A stretch of DNA of 64,000 bases from Bacteroides caecigallinarum (GTDB lineage Bacteria; Bacteroidota; Bacteroidia; Bacteroidales; Bacteroidaceae), in contig NZ_JACJLQ010000010.1 in assembly GCF_016902295.1 (NCBI RefSeq), forward strand, positions 1 to 64,000. Direction: 5' to 3'. The notes under the pieces are model-generated. The model saw only the letters and a list, made by a program, of their open reading frames with translations. It did not search any database and had not been told where the DNA came from. Below, piece by piece: positions 34,830 through 43,630 of this stretch. The translations under genes and the position numbers were made by a program. How positions within the stretch are numbered: position 1 is the stretch's first letter; each line of letters begins with the position of its first letter.

Positions 34830-34917
34830 GCGTGACACGTACGTGTAACGGGCGGAACACGTTCGTGTAACGCGCGGAACACGAACGTGACGCGGGCGTA
34901 ACACGTACGTGTAACGG
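34830..34917. repeat. Four tandem palindromic GC-rich units
   Basis: Units of about 22 bases (34830-34851, 34852-34873, 34874-34893, 34894-34917) each centred on a palindromic core: ACACGTACGTGT, AACACGTTCGTGT, ACACGAACGTGA, ACACGTACGTGT. Flanks are GCGG/CGTAACG-like. They lie downstream of the MFS gene, outside the apparent element. The region from 34716 to 34967 holds no gene. Confidence 0.75.
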
Positions 34918-34967
34918 TTTCTTTTCTTGCGCGTTTCAGGATTTCTTTTTCGTCATCTGAATTAATT

Positions 34968-36119
34968 TTACTTCACCTCGTATCTCACCTGATACCGCTT
35001 ATAGAAAATCACAGCCAGTATGAATCCTATCATAGCAAACGGAACTCCAACAAGTGCCGCATACTGAACTCCGTTAGTCACAGCAAGACCTCCGGCGTAT
35101 GCTCCAACAGCATTACCGAAATTGAATGCTATCTGAATGCATGCCCCACCAAGCATCTCCCCTCCCGGTGCGACACGTATTATCAATAACTGCTCCGGAC
35201 TTGAGACAGCAAACAGACCGGCCGTACAAAGAAACATAAGAGAAACTGAAAGCCACGGATTGGGTGACAAGAAAAAGATAGCCAACAACACCAAACATAT
35301 ACCACCTTGGGCAATCATCAATACTCTTCCGGGAGTATAACGGTCGGACATTCGTCCGCTAATGAGATTTCCCACTACCATACCAAATCCTGCAAGAACC
35401 ATCAGTGCAGTCATGCTATTCTCTGAAAAGCCTGATACATTGGTAAGCAAAGGACTGATATAACTATACCAGCAAAACACTCCACCGTTTCCCAAAGCAG
35501 TAGCACCAAGTATCAGCCACGGAGCCGGAGTACGGAGAAAACGGAACTGTCCTTTAAAGCCTGTGTCCTGCAAACCTTCCACTACCGGAACCCAACGCCA
35601 TATATAATAAAACACTATTACGCCCCAAAGTCCGACAAACAGGAATGTTGTACGCCACGAAATAAGGTGGCTCAAAGATGTTCCGAGAGGTACGCCAAAC
35701 AGATTTGCGACTGTCATTCCTGCTATCATTATAGATACAGCTTCCGAACTTTTACCCTTATCGGCAAGCTTTGAGGCGACAATGGATGCAACTCCGAAAT
35801 AAGCGCCGTGAGGCAAACCTGATATGAAACGTCCAATCATCATCACCCAATAATTAGGTGCAAACGACGCACAAAGATTTCCTATTATTATAAGCGAGAC
35901 CAATGCCATAAGCAAATGCTTGAGTGACTTCTTCCGTGCAAGAACCAATACCGGTGCACCGAAGCACACACCAAGTGCATAGGCAGAAATAAGATGACCT
36001 GCCTCGGATATGCTTATTCCAAAATCGGAAGCCACATACGGCAATATACCCATCATGGCAAACTCAGCCATTCCTAATGCCAAAGTACCGAAAGCCAGTG
36101 CTATAAGACTCTTCTTCAT
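34968..36119 (-). CDS. MFS exporter, DHA1 (AraJ/YdhP-like) family
   Basis: 383 residues with about 12 hydrophobic segments, a short member of the drug/proton antiporter group. Motif A-like GNLISGRMSDRYTPGRVL lies in the loop between halves, with an earlier LVLARKKSLKHLLMALVSLI in the first half. The N-terminus LALGMAEFAMMGILPYVASD is typical of AraJ/YdhP-type sugar or drug efflux permeases. It is monocistronic, with a perfect 20-bp palindrome in its promoter, so expression is probably repressed until a ligand is present. The regulator is not adjacent. Substrate unknown. Confidence 0.85.
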   Translation of the reverse strand: MKKSLIALAFGTLALGMAEFAMMGILPYVASDFGISISEAGHLISAYALGVCFGAPVLVLARKKSLKHLLMALVSLIIIGNLCASFAPNYWVMMIGRFISGLPHGAYFGVASIVASKLADKGKSSEAVSIMIAGMTVANLFGVPLGTSLSHLISWRTTFLFVGLWGVIVFYYIWRWVPVVEGLQDTGFKGQFRFLRTPAPWLILGATALGNGGVFCWYSYISPLLTNVSGFSENSMTALMVLAGFGMVVGNLISGRMSDRYTPGRVLMIAQGGICLVLLAIFFLSPNPWLSVSLMFLCTAGLFAVSSPEQLLIIRVAPGGEMLGGACIQIAFNFGNAVGAYAGGLAVTNGVQYAALVGVPFAMIGFILAVIFYKRYQVRYEVK

Positions 36120-36173
36120 AATTTTATTTCTATCTGTTTATCAATGAATATTCTTATATTTTAAATTCTGCTG

Positions 36174-36204
36174 CAAAGTTACATCTTATGTTTTAAAACA
36201 TAAG
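36174..36204 (-). promoter_or_regulatory. MFS promoter with a perfect 20-bp operator-like palindrome
   Basis: The -7 box TAACTTTG occupies 36174-36181 on the minus strand. Immediately upstream, CTTATGTTTTAAAACATAAG (36185-36204) is its own exact reverse complement and covers the spacer between -7 and -33. This is a typical repressor site. No regulator gene is beside it. Confidence 0.7.
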
Positions 36205-36268
36205 AACATTTTATAATTGTTTTTTGTACAATTATTCTTAAAGAAGAACACCATAGCCGATTTTTCAG

Positions 36269-36276
36269 TACCTTTG
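36269..36276 (+). promoter_or_regulatory. -7 box of the arginase-fold gene
   Basis: TACCTTTG matches TAnnTTTG, about 60 bases upstream of the ATG at 36337. No -33 TTTG at the right distance. Confidence 0.45.
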
Positions 36277-36336
36277 AAGATAAAGCAAAGAATAAAAGAA
36301 TAATTTACTTGTAGAAAGGTTACAATTAAAATATCA

Positions 36337-37098
36337 ATGAATATGGAACACGATATTGTAATATTAAATTTCTCGAATGTATATACAGAAGAGTCATTCT
36401 ATAAAGATGAAAAAATAAAATGGATAAACTGCACAGATATATCCGGGGCAAACTGCTTTTGCGACAATGAAGCATCCGAAGAAATATGTAATCGAATAAA
36501 GGACCTGCCTCCGCAAGGAATTCATTTCATCGACTCAGGTAATTACCATTATATATCAAAGTTTTTTACAGACAAAATTCGGGAAGATTTCATACTCGTA
36601 GTGTTCGACCATCATCCTGACATGCAACCTTCACTGTTCGATGAACTGCTGACATGCGGCTCGTGGGTTAAATCATCTATCGATACGAATAAACATCTGA
36701 AGAAAGTTATTCTGATAGGAACTTCAGACGAACTTCTGAAAAAGATAGACAGCAGATATACGGACAAACTGATAGAATTCAAGGAATCACAACTGGAAGA
36801 CCATGATGCATGGCAACGTTTCTACGAGATGCATTTTGATCTCCCTATATACATTTCAATAGACAAGGATGTGCTCAATCCCGAGGAAGATGTAACGAAC
36901 TGGGATCAGGGAAAAGCAACAATGACAGAGCTTAAACGCCTGCTGTCAATACTGCTCAAGCATGGCAGAATTATCGGTATCGACATCTGTGGTGAATGTA
37001 AATATTCCATACTGGGAATGCACGATGAGAACATCAGGAAAGACAACGATATAAACCGACAATTGGCTGAGCTAAACCTGCAGGATTATAAATCCTGA
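36337..37098 (+). CDS. Arginase/ureohydrolase-fold protein
   Basis: 253 residues. Metal-site motifs of the arginase superfamily are visible: VVFDHHPDMQ (the DxHxD-like motif; here FDHHPD) and ISIDKDVLNPEEDV (SxDxDxxDP-like; here IDKDVLNP). GIHFIDSGNYHYIS near residue 65 equates to the first metal histidine region. The protein is shorter and more divergent than arginase or agmatinase, so the substrate is uncertain. ATG at 36343 is an alternative start. Its last 13 bases overlap the end of the convergent Spy-like gene. Confidence 0.65.
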   Translation: MNMEHDIVILNFSNVYTEESFYKDEKIKWINCTDISGANCFCDNEASEEICNRIKDLPPQGIHFIDSGNYHYISKFFTDKIREDFILVVFDHHPDMQPSLFDELLTCGSWVKSSIDTNKHLKKVILIGTSDELLKKIDSRYTDKLIEFKESQLEDHDAWQRFYEMHFDLPIYISIDKDVLNPEEDVTNWDQGKATMTELKRLLSILLKHGRIIGIDICGECKYSILGMHDENIRKDNDINRQLAELNLQDYKS

Positions 37099-37649
37099 GG
37101 TTTAGGTCTGTCAGCACCATGAAGCGGTTTTCCCGGAGCTTTAGGCTTCATCTCAAACCATTTCTCATATTGTTCATCGTCAAGAATCTTACGTATCTTT
37201 TTAAGCATCTTTTCTTCACGTTTCCTCATCTCTTCAGCCATTTTTTCTTTGATATGCTCAGGTGGCATCATCGGCCCGCCTTCTCCAAAGCCCGGGTGAT
37301 TACCACTCATAGGAGGAAATCCACCGCCTACAGGAGGTTGTCCCATACCCATAGGAGGTCTTCCACCATTCATCGGTGGCTGTCCTCCACTGCGACTGAA
37401 CATTTTCTCAACCTTCTCCTTTTCTTCCTTCAAATAAAGTTTGTAAATCTTTTTGTACTGTTTCTCTGAAAGGCTCAAAAACCTATCCATTTCATCAGTT
37501 CTTTTCTTTGCCTCTTTCTCCGGATTAGGAATTTCTTTCTTCTGCTCTGTTTTCAGCGGTTCATCATAAACAGAGTCTGCTACGGAAATATTCCATGATG
37601 CAGACAACATGATTGCAAATGCTATTGCCAACGTTTTCTTTTTTATCAT
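37086..37649 (-). CDS. Secreted DUF4890/Spy-like protein rich in Pro, Gly and Met
   Basis: 187 residues with a signal peptide (MIKKKTLAIAFAIMLSASWN...VADS). Residues 40-85 form a charged helix (KRTDEMDRFLSLSEKQYKKI), then a low-complexity Pro/Gly/Met region with repeats of GGQPPMNGGRPPMGMGQPP, then another charged helix (MAEEMRKREEKMLKKIRKIL). The helical pattern resembles the DUF4890 and Spy/CpxP-type periplasmic chaperone groups. It may sense or bind misfolded proteins or metals at the envelope; this is inference. Confidence 0.6.
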   Translation of the reverse strand: MIKKKTLAIAFAIMLSASWNISVADSVYDEPLKTEQKKEIPNPEKEAKKRTDEMDRFLSLSEKQYKKIYKLYLKEEKEKVEKMFSRSGGQPPMNGGRPPMGMGQPPVGGGFPPMSGNHPGFGEGGPMMPPEHIKEKMAEEMRKREEKMLKKIRKILDDEQYEKWFEMKPKAPGKPLHGADRPKPQDL

Positions 37650-37739
37650 AGTGAATATTTTTTGAATTTTATTCTATTCACAAAAATATGAAATCGCCTG
37701 ACAATAGTAAAACTTAATCCACCAACAGGGATTTTATGA

Positions 37740-38594
37740 CTACCAAACGGAATAATATCCCCTCTCTCCCATCATTTCCAACACCTTCTTAAATCTTACA
37801 GGAAGCAAATTCATTGCCTTAGAAACCATATACTCAGGGATATCCTTATAATAAGCCTCGGCAATACTGCCGGTGATACAGGCCAAAGTGTCACTGTCAC
37901 CTCCTATTGATATCGCCCTGCGTATGGCACTCTCAAAATCATCACTTGCAAGAAAGGAGACGATAGCCTGAGGCACTGTACCCTGACAACTTGAATCCCA
38001 ACCGTAATTTTGATGTAAACTATCCCATGACAAATCAAGATTGTAATTAAATTTCGCACTGATAAATTCTTTTATATCATCTTTTGAAGCTCCATTTCTA
38101 GCCATAAAAATAGCGGCCGACACAGCTTGCGCTCCTTTTATTCCTTCAGGATGATTATGAGTAATGGCAGCGGCTGTTTCGGCAACTCTCAATGTAGTTT
38201 CCATATCATCATACAGCCAGCCTATTGCTGAAGTTCGCATGGCAGAACCGTTTCCCCATGAATTGTACGGACAACGTCCGGATGCACGCTTACCGGTACG
38301 ATAGTCTATAAGTCTCTCCGGATAAAAAAGCCATGTCCTGAAACCTCCACCATATCCTCCCATAGGACACGGAACTTCTTTTGCCACATCTACCATAATC
38401 CTCTCAAGTAATTTGGTCTGAGTTTCCATATCGGCATTTATATCATTAGTCAATGTCCATTCCGCAACAGCCATTGTCATCACCGTATCGTCAGTAAAAT
38501 TACTTCCCGATGGAAACATCTCGAAATTATAATCCTTTGTATTGCGAAATTCATATACAGACCCCGCAATGTCTCCTATTATAGCGCCTAACAT
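37740..38594 (-). CDS. ADP-ribosylglycohydrolase (DraG/ARH family)
   Basis: 284 residues. Metal-binding motifs are intact: MLGAIIGDIAGSVYEFRNTK at the N-terminus, NFTDDTVMTMAVAEW (the TDDT motif) and SIGGDSDTLACITGSIAEAY near the C-terminus (the GGDSD motif). It removes ADP-ribose from proteins or hydrolyses related N-glycosidic bonds. It is a single gene with no ADP-ribosyltransferase neighbour in the window, so the substrate is not predictable. Confidence 0.9.
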   Translation of the reverse strand: MLGAIIGDIAGSVYEFRNTKDYNFEMFPSGSNFTDDTVMTMAVAEWTLTNDINADMETQTKLLERIMVDVAKEVPCPMGGYGGGFRTWLFYPERLIDYRTGKRASGRCPYNSWGNGSAMRTSAIGWLYDDMETTLRVAETAAAITHNHPEGIKGAQAVSAAIFMARNGASKDDIKEFISAKFNYNLDLSWDSLHQNYGWDSSCQGTVPQAIVSFLASDDFESAIRRAISIGGDSDTLACITGSIAEAYYKDIPEYMVSKAMNLLPVRFKKVLEMMGERGYYSVW

Positions 38595-38721
38595 ATTATA
38601 TGAGTTTTATTACTCAAAGTTGTCGTTTTATTTTAAGGAAAACAAATTTTATGAATAACAAATGGAAGTTTAATTGCATATATTGTCTGTTTTTACGAAT
38701 ATTGCACAAAAATTCAAAATC

Positions 38722-39282
38722 ATGGAATTAAAAGAATACTTAGACAATTTTGAAGAAAAGCTTCAACAGGAGATATTGCGACTTTGTAAAAACTATAGAT
38801 TCCTCGACGGAACACTACTTGCAACAGACGATATTGATAATTACTGGCAGGTAATTGCCCCGGAATACCTGGCTGATGCGGTGGAGCAAGTTCAGGATTA
38901 CCCGACAGTCTCCGTGGCATGGGCAGCATATATAGGTATAGCTGTCGCTTACGGATGGGACATAAACTGGGATGCCATTTCCAAAGCCAAATACAAGGAT
39001 TTTTATGGCGAACAAGGATTTGACGATATGGACGAACATCTCATCAGAGACGTTGTAGGTATCCCGCTGGATAGCGAAGAAGCTAAAGACATAGAAGAAA
39101 TAATCAGGCGATGCGCCCAAAAAACTATAGACCTTATCAGACATGAGCAGATTGAGCCGCAAAGTCCTGTAGCTTTCCATGTTTTCACACGCGCCGTGAG
39201 AGTTATGTACAGAACCGGAGCAGCCATACAGCTTAAAAGAATGGGTTACAAATTCGAAAAAGTCAATTTAGGAGATTGCTGA
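38722..39282 (+). CDS. Conserved-looking hypothetical protein upstream of nudC
   Basis: 186 residues from the ATG at 38722 (MELKEYLDNFEEKLQQEILR); an upstream in-frame ATG at 38674 adds 16 residues that look like promoter DNA. The protein is helical and soluble, with Trp/Tyr-rich patches (SVAWAAYIGIAVAYGWDINW) and no recognised catalytic motif. Its stop is 2 bases before the nudC start, so the two are translationally coupled. The family is not recognised. Confidence 0.65.
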   Translation: MELKEYLDNFEEKLQQEILRLCKNYRFLDGTLLATDDIDNYWQVIAPEYLADAVEQVQDYPTVSVAWAAYIGIAVAYGWDINWDAISKAKYKDFYGEQGFDDMDEHLIRDVVGIPLDSEEAKDIEEIIRRCAQKTIDLIRHEQIEPQSPVAFHVFTRAVRVMYRTGAAIQLKRMGYKFEKVNLGDC

Positions 39283-39284
39283 AA

Positions 39285-40076
39285 ATGGAAGAAAAAGAAA
39301 TATTCGGTTGGTTTGTATTCAATTCAGGACAATTATTGATAGTAAAAGATTCGGAAGGCAAATATCATATTCCATACGGACCGGAACCTCCTGTAAATGT
39401 ACCTGTGGGAAGTACAATTCATACAATAGGAGAAATATACGGGCACACGGCAAAGGCATACGCCATATACTCTCCTGTTCCGGGAAACGAGGACAGCGAA
39501 CGTATGATGAAAGACTTGAGAGCCTCATACGATGTACTTCCTTTTGAAGAATATTACAGAGCAGGAAAAGCATCGCAAATCCTGAATTGGGACAAGAACA
39601 GCCGCTACTGCCCCATGTGTGGAGTTCCCACAGTACAGGTCTCTCCTATCGCCAAGCGTTGCCCTGAATGCCGTCAGGAATTCTATCCGCGCATATCTCC
39701 TGCAGTAATAGTACTTATAAAGAAAGAAGACCAGGTGCTGCTGGTGCATGCCAAGAACTTCAGAGGACAATACAAAGGTCTGGTAGCAGGATTTCTGGAG
39801 CCAGGCGAGACACTGGAAGAATGTATCCGCCGTGAAGTGATGGAAGAGACAGAGCTGAAAATAAAAAATCTGAGATATTTCGGGAGCCAGCCATGGCCCT
39901 ATCCGAGCGGTATAATGATTGGGTTCATTGCCGACTATGAAAGCGGTACAATCAAGCTTCAGGACGAGGAGCTCAGCGCCGGAGAATTCTATTCGCACGA
40001 CAATATGCCGGAAATTCCGAAGAAACTCAGTATAGCCAGACAGATGATAGACGCGTGGCTGGAAGGAAAAGTTTAA
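39285..40076 (+). CDS. nudC: NAD+ diphosphatase (NudC-type Nudix hydrolase)
   Basis: 263 residues from the ATG at 39285. Domain order: N-terminal domain; zinc ribbon YCPMCGVPTVQVSPIAKRCP followed by ECRQEF, with four Cys; Nudix box GFLEPGETLEECIRREVMEE; and the NudC family motif SQPWPYPSGIMIGF downstream. It splits NAD(H) into NMN and AMP and can remove NAD caps from RNA (family knowledge). Directly behind the hypothetical gene at 38722. Confidence 0.92.
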   Translation: MEEKEIFGWFVFNSGQLLIVKDSEGKYHIPYGPEPPVNVPVGSTIHTIGEIYGHTAKAYAIYSPVPGNEDSERMMKDLRASYDVLPFEEYYRAGKASQILNWDKNSRYCPMCGVPTVQVSPIAKRCPECRQEFYPRISPAVIVLIKKEDQVLLVHAKNFRGQYKGLVAGFLEPGETLEECIRREVMEETELKIKNLRYFGSQPWPYPSGIMIGFIADYESGTIKLQDEELSAGEFYSHDNMPEIPKKLSIARQMIDAWLEGKV

Positions 40077-40150
40077 TGAACAATTGGGTATTATCAGTCT
40101 ATAAAAACATTTTATTGTGCTTTTATAAAAACAATATCCCTACTTTTTAT

Positions 40151-40158
40151 TAACTTTG
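40151..40158 (+). promoter_or_regulatory. guaA -7 box
   Basis: TAACTTTG matches TAnnTTTG, 30 bases upstream of the guaA ATG. The -33 element is not clear. Confidence 0.55.
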
Positions 40159-40188
40159 CAAAGTTATTATTTTAACCAATAAACTTAT

Positions 40189-41742
40189 ATGCAGGAAAAG
40201 ATTATTATTCTCGACTTCGGTTCACAGACTACACAGCTCATCGGTCGCCGTGTCCGCGAACTGAACATGTATTGCGAGATTGTTCCCTACAACAAGTTCC
40301 CACACAATGACCCGTCTGTTATTGGTGTAATCCTTTCAGGTAGTCCATTCTCTGTTTATGATGAAAAGGCCTTTAAGGTTGACCTTACTGACATCCGTGG
40401 CAAATATCCTATCTTAGGTATATGCTATGGCGCACAGTTCATGGCATACACCAATGGAGGTAAGGTAGAACCAGCCAACACACGCGAATACGGACGTGCA
40501 CACCTGGCTAAGTTCGATCATCAGAATCCTCTTCTCAAAGGAATCCGCGAGAATTCACAGGTATGGATGAGTCATGGTGACACAATCACAGCAATACCTG
40601 AAAACTTCGAAATCATAGCTTCTACCGACAAGGTAGCAGTAGCAGCTTATCAGGCAAAGAACGAAAAGCTTTGGGGAGTGCAGTTCCATCCTGAAGTATT
40701 CCACTCAGAAGACGGTACTCTGCTCTTGAAAAACTTTGTTGTTGACATCTGTGGCGGTAAGCAGGACTGGAGCGCAGCTTCATTCATCGAAACTACAGTA
40801 GCCGAACTTAAGGATCAGCTTGGCGATGACAAGGTAGTACTTGGTTTGAGCGGTGGTGTTGACTCATCTGTAGCAGCAGTTCTTCTTAACAAGGCTATCG
40901 GCAAGAACTTGACATGTATCTTCGTTGACCACGGTATGTTGCGTAAGAACGAATTCAAGAACGTACTTCACGACTATGAATGCCTCGGTCTTAACGTTAT
41001 CGGCGTTGATGCAAGCGAAAAATTCTTCAGCGAACTGGCCGGTGTTACAGAACCTGAACGCAAACGTAAGATTATAGGTAAAGGCTTCATCGATGTATTC
41101 GACGAAGAAGCTCATAAGATACAGGACGTTAAATGGTTGGCTCAGGGTACTATCTATCCTGACTGCATCGAGTCTCTTTCTATCACAGGTACAGTAATCA
41201 AGAGTCACCACAATGTAGGTGGTCTGCCTGAAAAGATGAACTTGAAACTTTGCGAGCCATTGCGTCTGTTGTTCAAGGACGAAGTTCGCCGTGTTGGTAG
41301 AGAACTTGGAATGCCTGAACATCTTATTACTCGTCATCCTTTCCCTGGTCCAGGTCTGGCTGTACGTATCCTTGGCGACATCACTCGCGAGAAAGTACGT
41401 ATCCTTCAGGATGCAGACGACATCTTCATTCAGGGATTGCGTGACTGGAAGACTAAGGATGCTAACGGTAACGAGACAGCACTCTACCACCAAGTATGGC
41501 AGGCAGGTGTTATCCTGTTGCCTGTACAGAGCGTAGGTGTGATGGGTGACGAACGTACTTACGAACGTGCCGTTGCATTGCGTGCCGTAACAAGTACTGA
41601 CGCGATGACTGCTGACTGGGCTCATCTTCCATACGAGTTCATGGCAAAGGTTTCTAACGATATCATCAACAAAGTGAAAGGCGTAAACCGCGTTTGCTAC
41701 GATATCTCTTCAAAACCACCTGCAACAATCGAGTGGGAGTAA
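40189..41742 (+). CDS. guaA: GMP synthase (glutamine-hydrolysing)
   Basis: 517 residues. The N-terminal class I glutamine amidotransferase has the nucleophile in [12 protein letters not shown] (Cys near residue 79) and [15 protein letters not shown]. The ATP pyrophosphatase domain has the PP-loop [17 protein letters not shown], and the C-terminal dimerisation domain ends [15 protein letters not shown]. It converts XMP to GMP. Codon use is strongly biased, as for a highly expressed gene. Monocistronic. Confidence 0.97.
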   Translation: MQEKIIILDFGSQTTQLIGRRVRELNMYCEIVPYNKFPHNDPSVIGVILSGSPFSVYDEKAFKVDLTDIRGKYPILGICYGAQFMAYTNGGKVEPANTREYGRAHLAKFDHQNPLLKGIRENSQVWMSHGDTITAIPENFEIIASTDKVAVAAYQAKNEKLWGVQFHPEVFHSEDGTLLLKNFVVDICGGKQDWSAASFIETTVAELKDQLGDDKVVLGLSGGVDSSVAAVLLNKAIGKNLTCIFVDHGMLRKNEFKNVLHDYECLGLNVIGVDASEKFFSELAGVTEPERKRKIIGKGFIDVFDEEAHKIQDVKWLAQGTIYPDCIESLSITGTVIKSHHNVGGLPEKMNLKLCEPLRLLFKDEVRRVGRELGMPEHLITRHPFPGPGLAVRILGDITREKVRILQDADDIFIQGLRDWKTKDANGNETALYHQVWQAGVILLPVQSVGVMGDERTYERAVALRAVTSTDAMTADWAHLPYEFMAKVSNDIINKVKGVNRVCYDISSKPPATIEWE

Positions 41743-41760
41743 CCATAAAACAGCATAAAA

Positions 41761-41802
41761 ACAATAAAAGCGAGACTATAGTCCCGCTTTTATTGTTTTT
41801 GT
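41761..41802. terminator. Terminator between guaA and the PepSY-like gene
   Basis: AAACAATAAAAGCG and GACTA (41761-41780) pair with TAGTC and CGCTTTTATTGTTT (41781-41800), nearly perfect over 20 bp, followed by TT. It separates convergent genes. Confidence 0.8.
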
Positions 41803-41813
41803 ATTTTTTACTT

Positions 41814-42251
41814 TTAATCATCAATATCAATCACTCTGAACTGCTTGTCAAACTTGATCTCCCATCTGTTGGAAAGCTTGATTTCGTACTCTCTAGAGTT
41901 TCTTTCAATCTGAAGGATCTTCTCATTTGGATAGTTTGTATTGACGTAATCAATGATTTCCTTTGGAACTATCTGTGATGGAACACCGTTCTTGATACAT
42001 TTCACTTCAGTCCAATCGCCAGACTTATCAAATTCTAATTTGTCGCCCGAAGTGAAAATCACGTCGAAACTCTTATAAAACAAATCTGTTTCCTGTTTTG
42101 CCATGGCAACTTTTGAATCTTTGAAATAGTTAGAGATAAAAGTCTGAGCCTTTAACGGAAGCTGACCTATCTGAATAGGTTTATCTGTATCGGCTACAAC
42201 CACCATTGACATTGTGAACAAACAAACGAATAAAAATATTACCTTTTTCAT
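41814..42251 (-). CDS. Secreted PepSY-like (DUF2874) protein
   Basis: 145 residues with a signal peptide (MKKVIFLFVCLFTMSMVVVA). Two PepSY-like repeats are visible: LPLKAQTFISNYFKDSKVA with KSFDVIFTSGDKLEFDKSGD and WTEV, then VPKEIIDYVNTNYPNEKILQ with EIKLSNRWEIKFDKQF. This is the BLIP-like/PepSY-like family frequent in Bacteroidales. Periplasmic, function unknown. It lies downstream of the histidine kinase gene on the same strand (about 110-base gap), so it might be a target or sensor part of that system. Confidence 0.75.
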   Translation of the reverse strand: MKKVIFLFVCLFTMSMVVVADTDKPIQIGQLPLKAQTFISNYFKDSKVAMAKQETDLFYKSFDVIFTSGDKLEFDKSGDWTEVKCIKNGVPSQIVPKEIIDYVNTNYPNEKILQIERNSREYEIKLSNRWEIKFDKQFRVIDIDD

Positions 42252-42364
42252 AACCTTAAAATTTTAATTGTTAGTACTGTGCTTAATTTTATATTGCAAA
42301 GATTATACACAATACTGAAAAGATTCTGGAAAAATCATCTTTTTTCGGCTTTTCGCGTATTTTT

Positions 42365-43630
42365 TTATTTTGAAATGCTGAAAATGTGCATTTTCCCATT
42401 GAAATCGTACGATATCTTTAGTCCGGCAGCCTTGCATATAGTATTTACCAATGCCAGGCCAAGCCCGGTAGAACCTTCCTTCTTGCTTCCCTGATAGAAA
42501 CGTGTAAATATCTGCGATGAATCCAATGGCACATCACCGCTGCTGGCTACACTAAATCCTCTTCCTGATACTTTCACCACAATATCTCCCCCATCTGCAT
42601 TATGCACAAACGCATTTTTCAGAAGATTAGTTACCATCATTACAGACAAAGATTCGTTCATCTCTACCATGAATGTTGATTCGGAAGAATAGCTGACATT
42701 TATGTTCTTATACCCGTAAACCTCACTGAAAGTTTCAATATACTGCTCCACTATGGAATTGACACATATTTCCTTTACATCAGCATACTGTCCGTTCTCT
42801 ATCTTGCACAGCAGCAACAATGATTTGTTCATACGCGTAATATTTTCCAGAGTCTGATGGGTCTTCGCAATCTCTTCCATCTGCTTTTCAGTCAGATTAT
42901 CATCCTCCATAAGCATTTCCAGTCTGTTCAGGCATATCGCCAATGGTGTCTGCATCTCGTGCGATGCATTCCCAATAAAGAACTTCTGCTGTTCATAGAG
43001 TTTCTCGTTTCTCTCTACAGACATTGTCACCGCATGATACAGCTTCTTGAATTCGGTAATATTGGACTTATTCCTCAGCGGAGCACAGTCATTACCTATC
43101 TTATATTTGTTGAACCATGACAATAGTACGTACAGAGACTTCATATTTCGCCTGAATATCCATACATTCAGAAGCAGAAGTGTCAGAAATATACCTACAT
43201 AAAGTGCAATTATCCACCCCAGAATAGCCTTCTGAAGATCAAGCTTGTCTATCGTAGGCGTATATACCACCAGTTCCTTATACCCATCGTCAGTCTTGAA
43301 TATAGTTACCAATATCCTTGCCGGCTCATACTCCAGCTTTTCGTCAATATACACCATTTCATCTCTGTACGTAATCCATGGATAAGTATTTGCATACTCC
43401 TCGCTGATGTCGTACATATAATACTGATTGTTTGATCCATTATTCAGAGAAGGCATTTCCTCGCCATTAAGTACCCTTATGATAAGGTTCTCCGTATAAT
43501 CGTCCAGCGAATCGTCCACCTCATCATTCACTTCGTCCACTATAGCCCAATAGAAGAATACAGCCCACGCTGCCATTATAACCGCCGATGCTACCGAAAT
43601 ATGCAGCATCACATTGTGAAACAGTTTCAT
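42365..43630 (-). CDS. Membrane sensor histidine kinase
   Basis: 421 residues. Transmembrane segments at about 8-30 and 136-158 flank a periplasmic sensor of about 105 residues; the HisKA domain has the phosphate acceptor His224 in GNASHEMQTPLA, and the HATPase domain has the N box MVTNLLKNAFVHN and the G box GSTGLGLALVN. It pairs with the OmpR-type regulator upstream: the stop of the regulator overlaps its start by 2 bases (TCAT on the plus strand). The signal is unknown. Confidence 0.9.
   Translation of the reverse strand: MKLFHNVMLHISVASAVIMAAWAVFFYWAIVDEVNDEVDDSLDDYTENLIIRVLNGEEMPSLNNGSNNQYYMYDISEEYANTYPWITYRDEMVYIDEKLEYEPARILVTIFKTDDGYKELVVYTPTIDKLDLQKAILGWIIALYVGIFLTLLLLNVWIFRRNMKSLYVLLSWFNKYKIGNDCAPLRNKSNITEFKKLYHAVTMSVERNEKLYEQQKFFIGNASHEMQTPLAICLNRLEMLMEDDNLTEKQMEEIAKTHQTLENITRMNKSLLLLCKIENGQYADVKEICVNSIVEQYIETFSEVYGYKNINVSYSSESTFMVEMNESLSVMMVTNLLKNAFVHNADGGDIVVKVSGRGFSVASSGDVPLDSSQIFTRFYQGSKKEGSTGLGLALVNTICKAAGLKISYDFNGKMHIFSISK

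Noticed and set aside
34830-34917. Short regularly spaced repeats as a CRISPR array
   Set aside because: Units are contiguous and palindromic, have no unique spacers, and no cas gene is nearby.
37740-38594. ADP-ribosylglycohydrolase as an antitoxin of a DarTG-like pair
   Set aside because: DarG uses a macrodomain, not the ARH fold, and no ADP-ribosyltransferase gene is adjacent.
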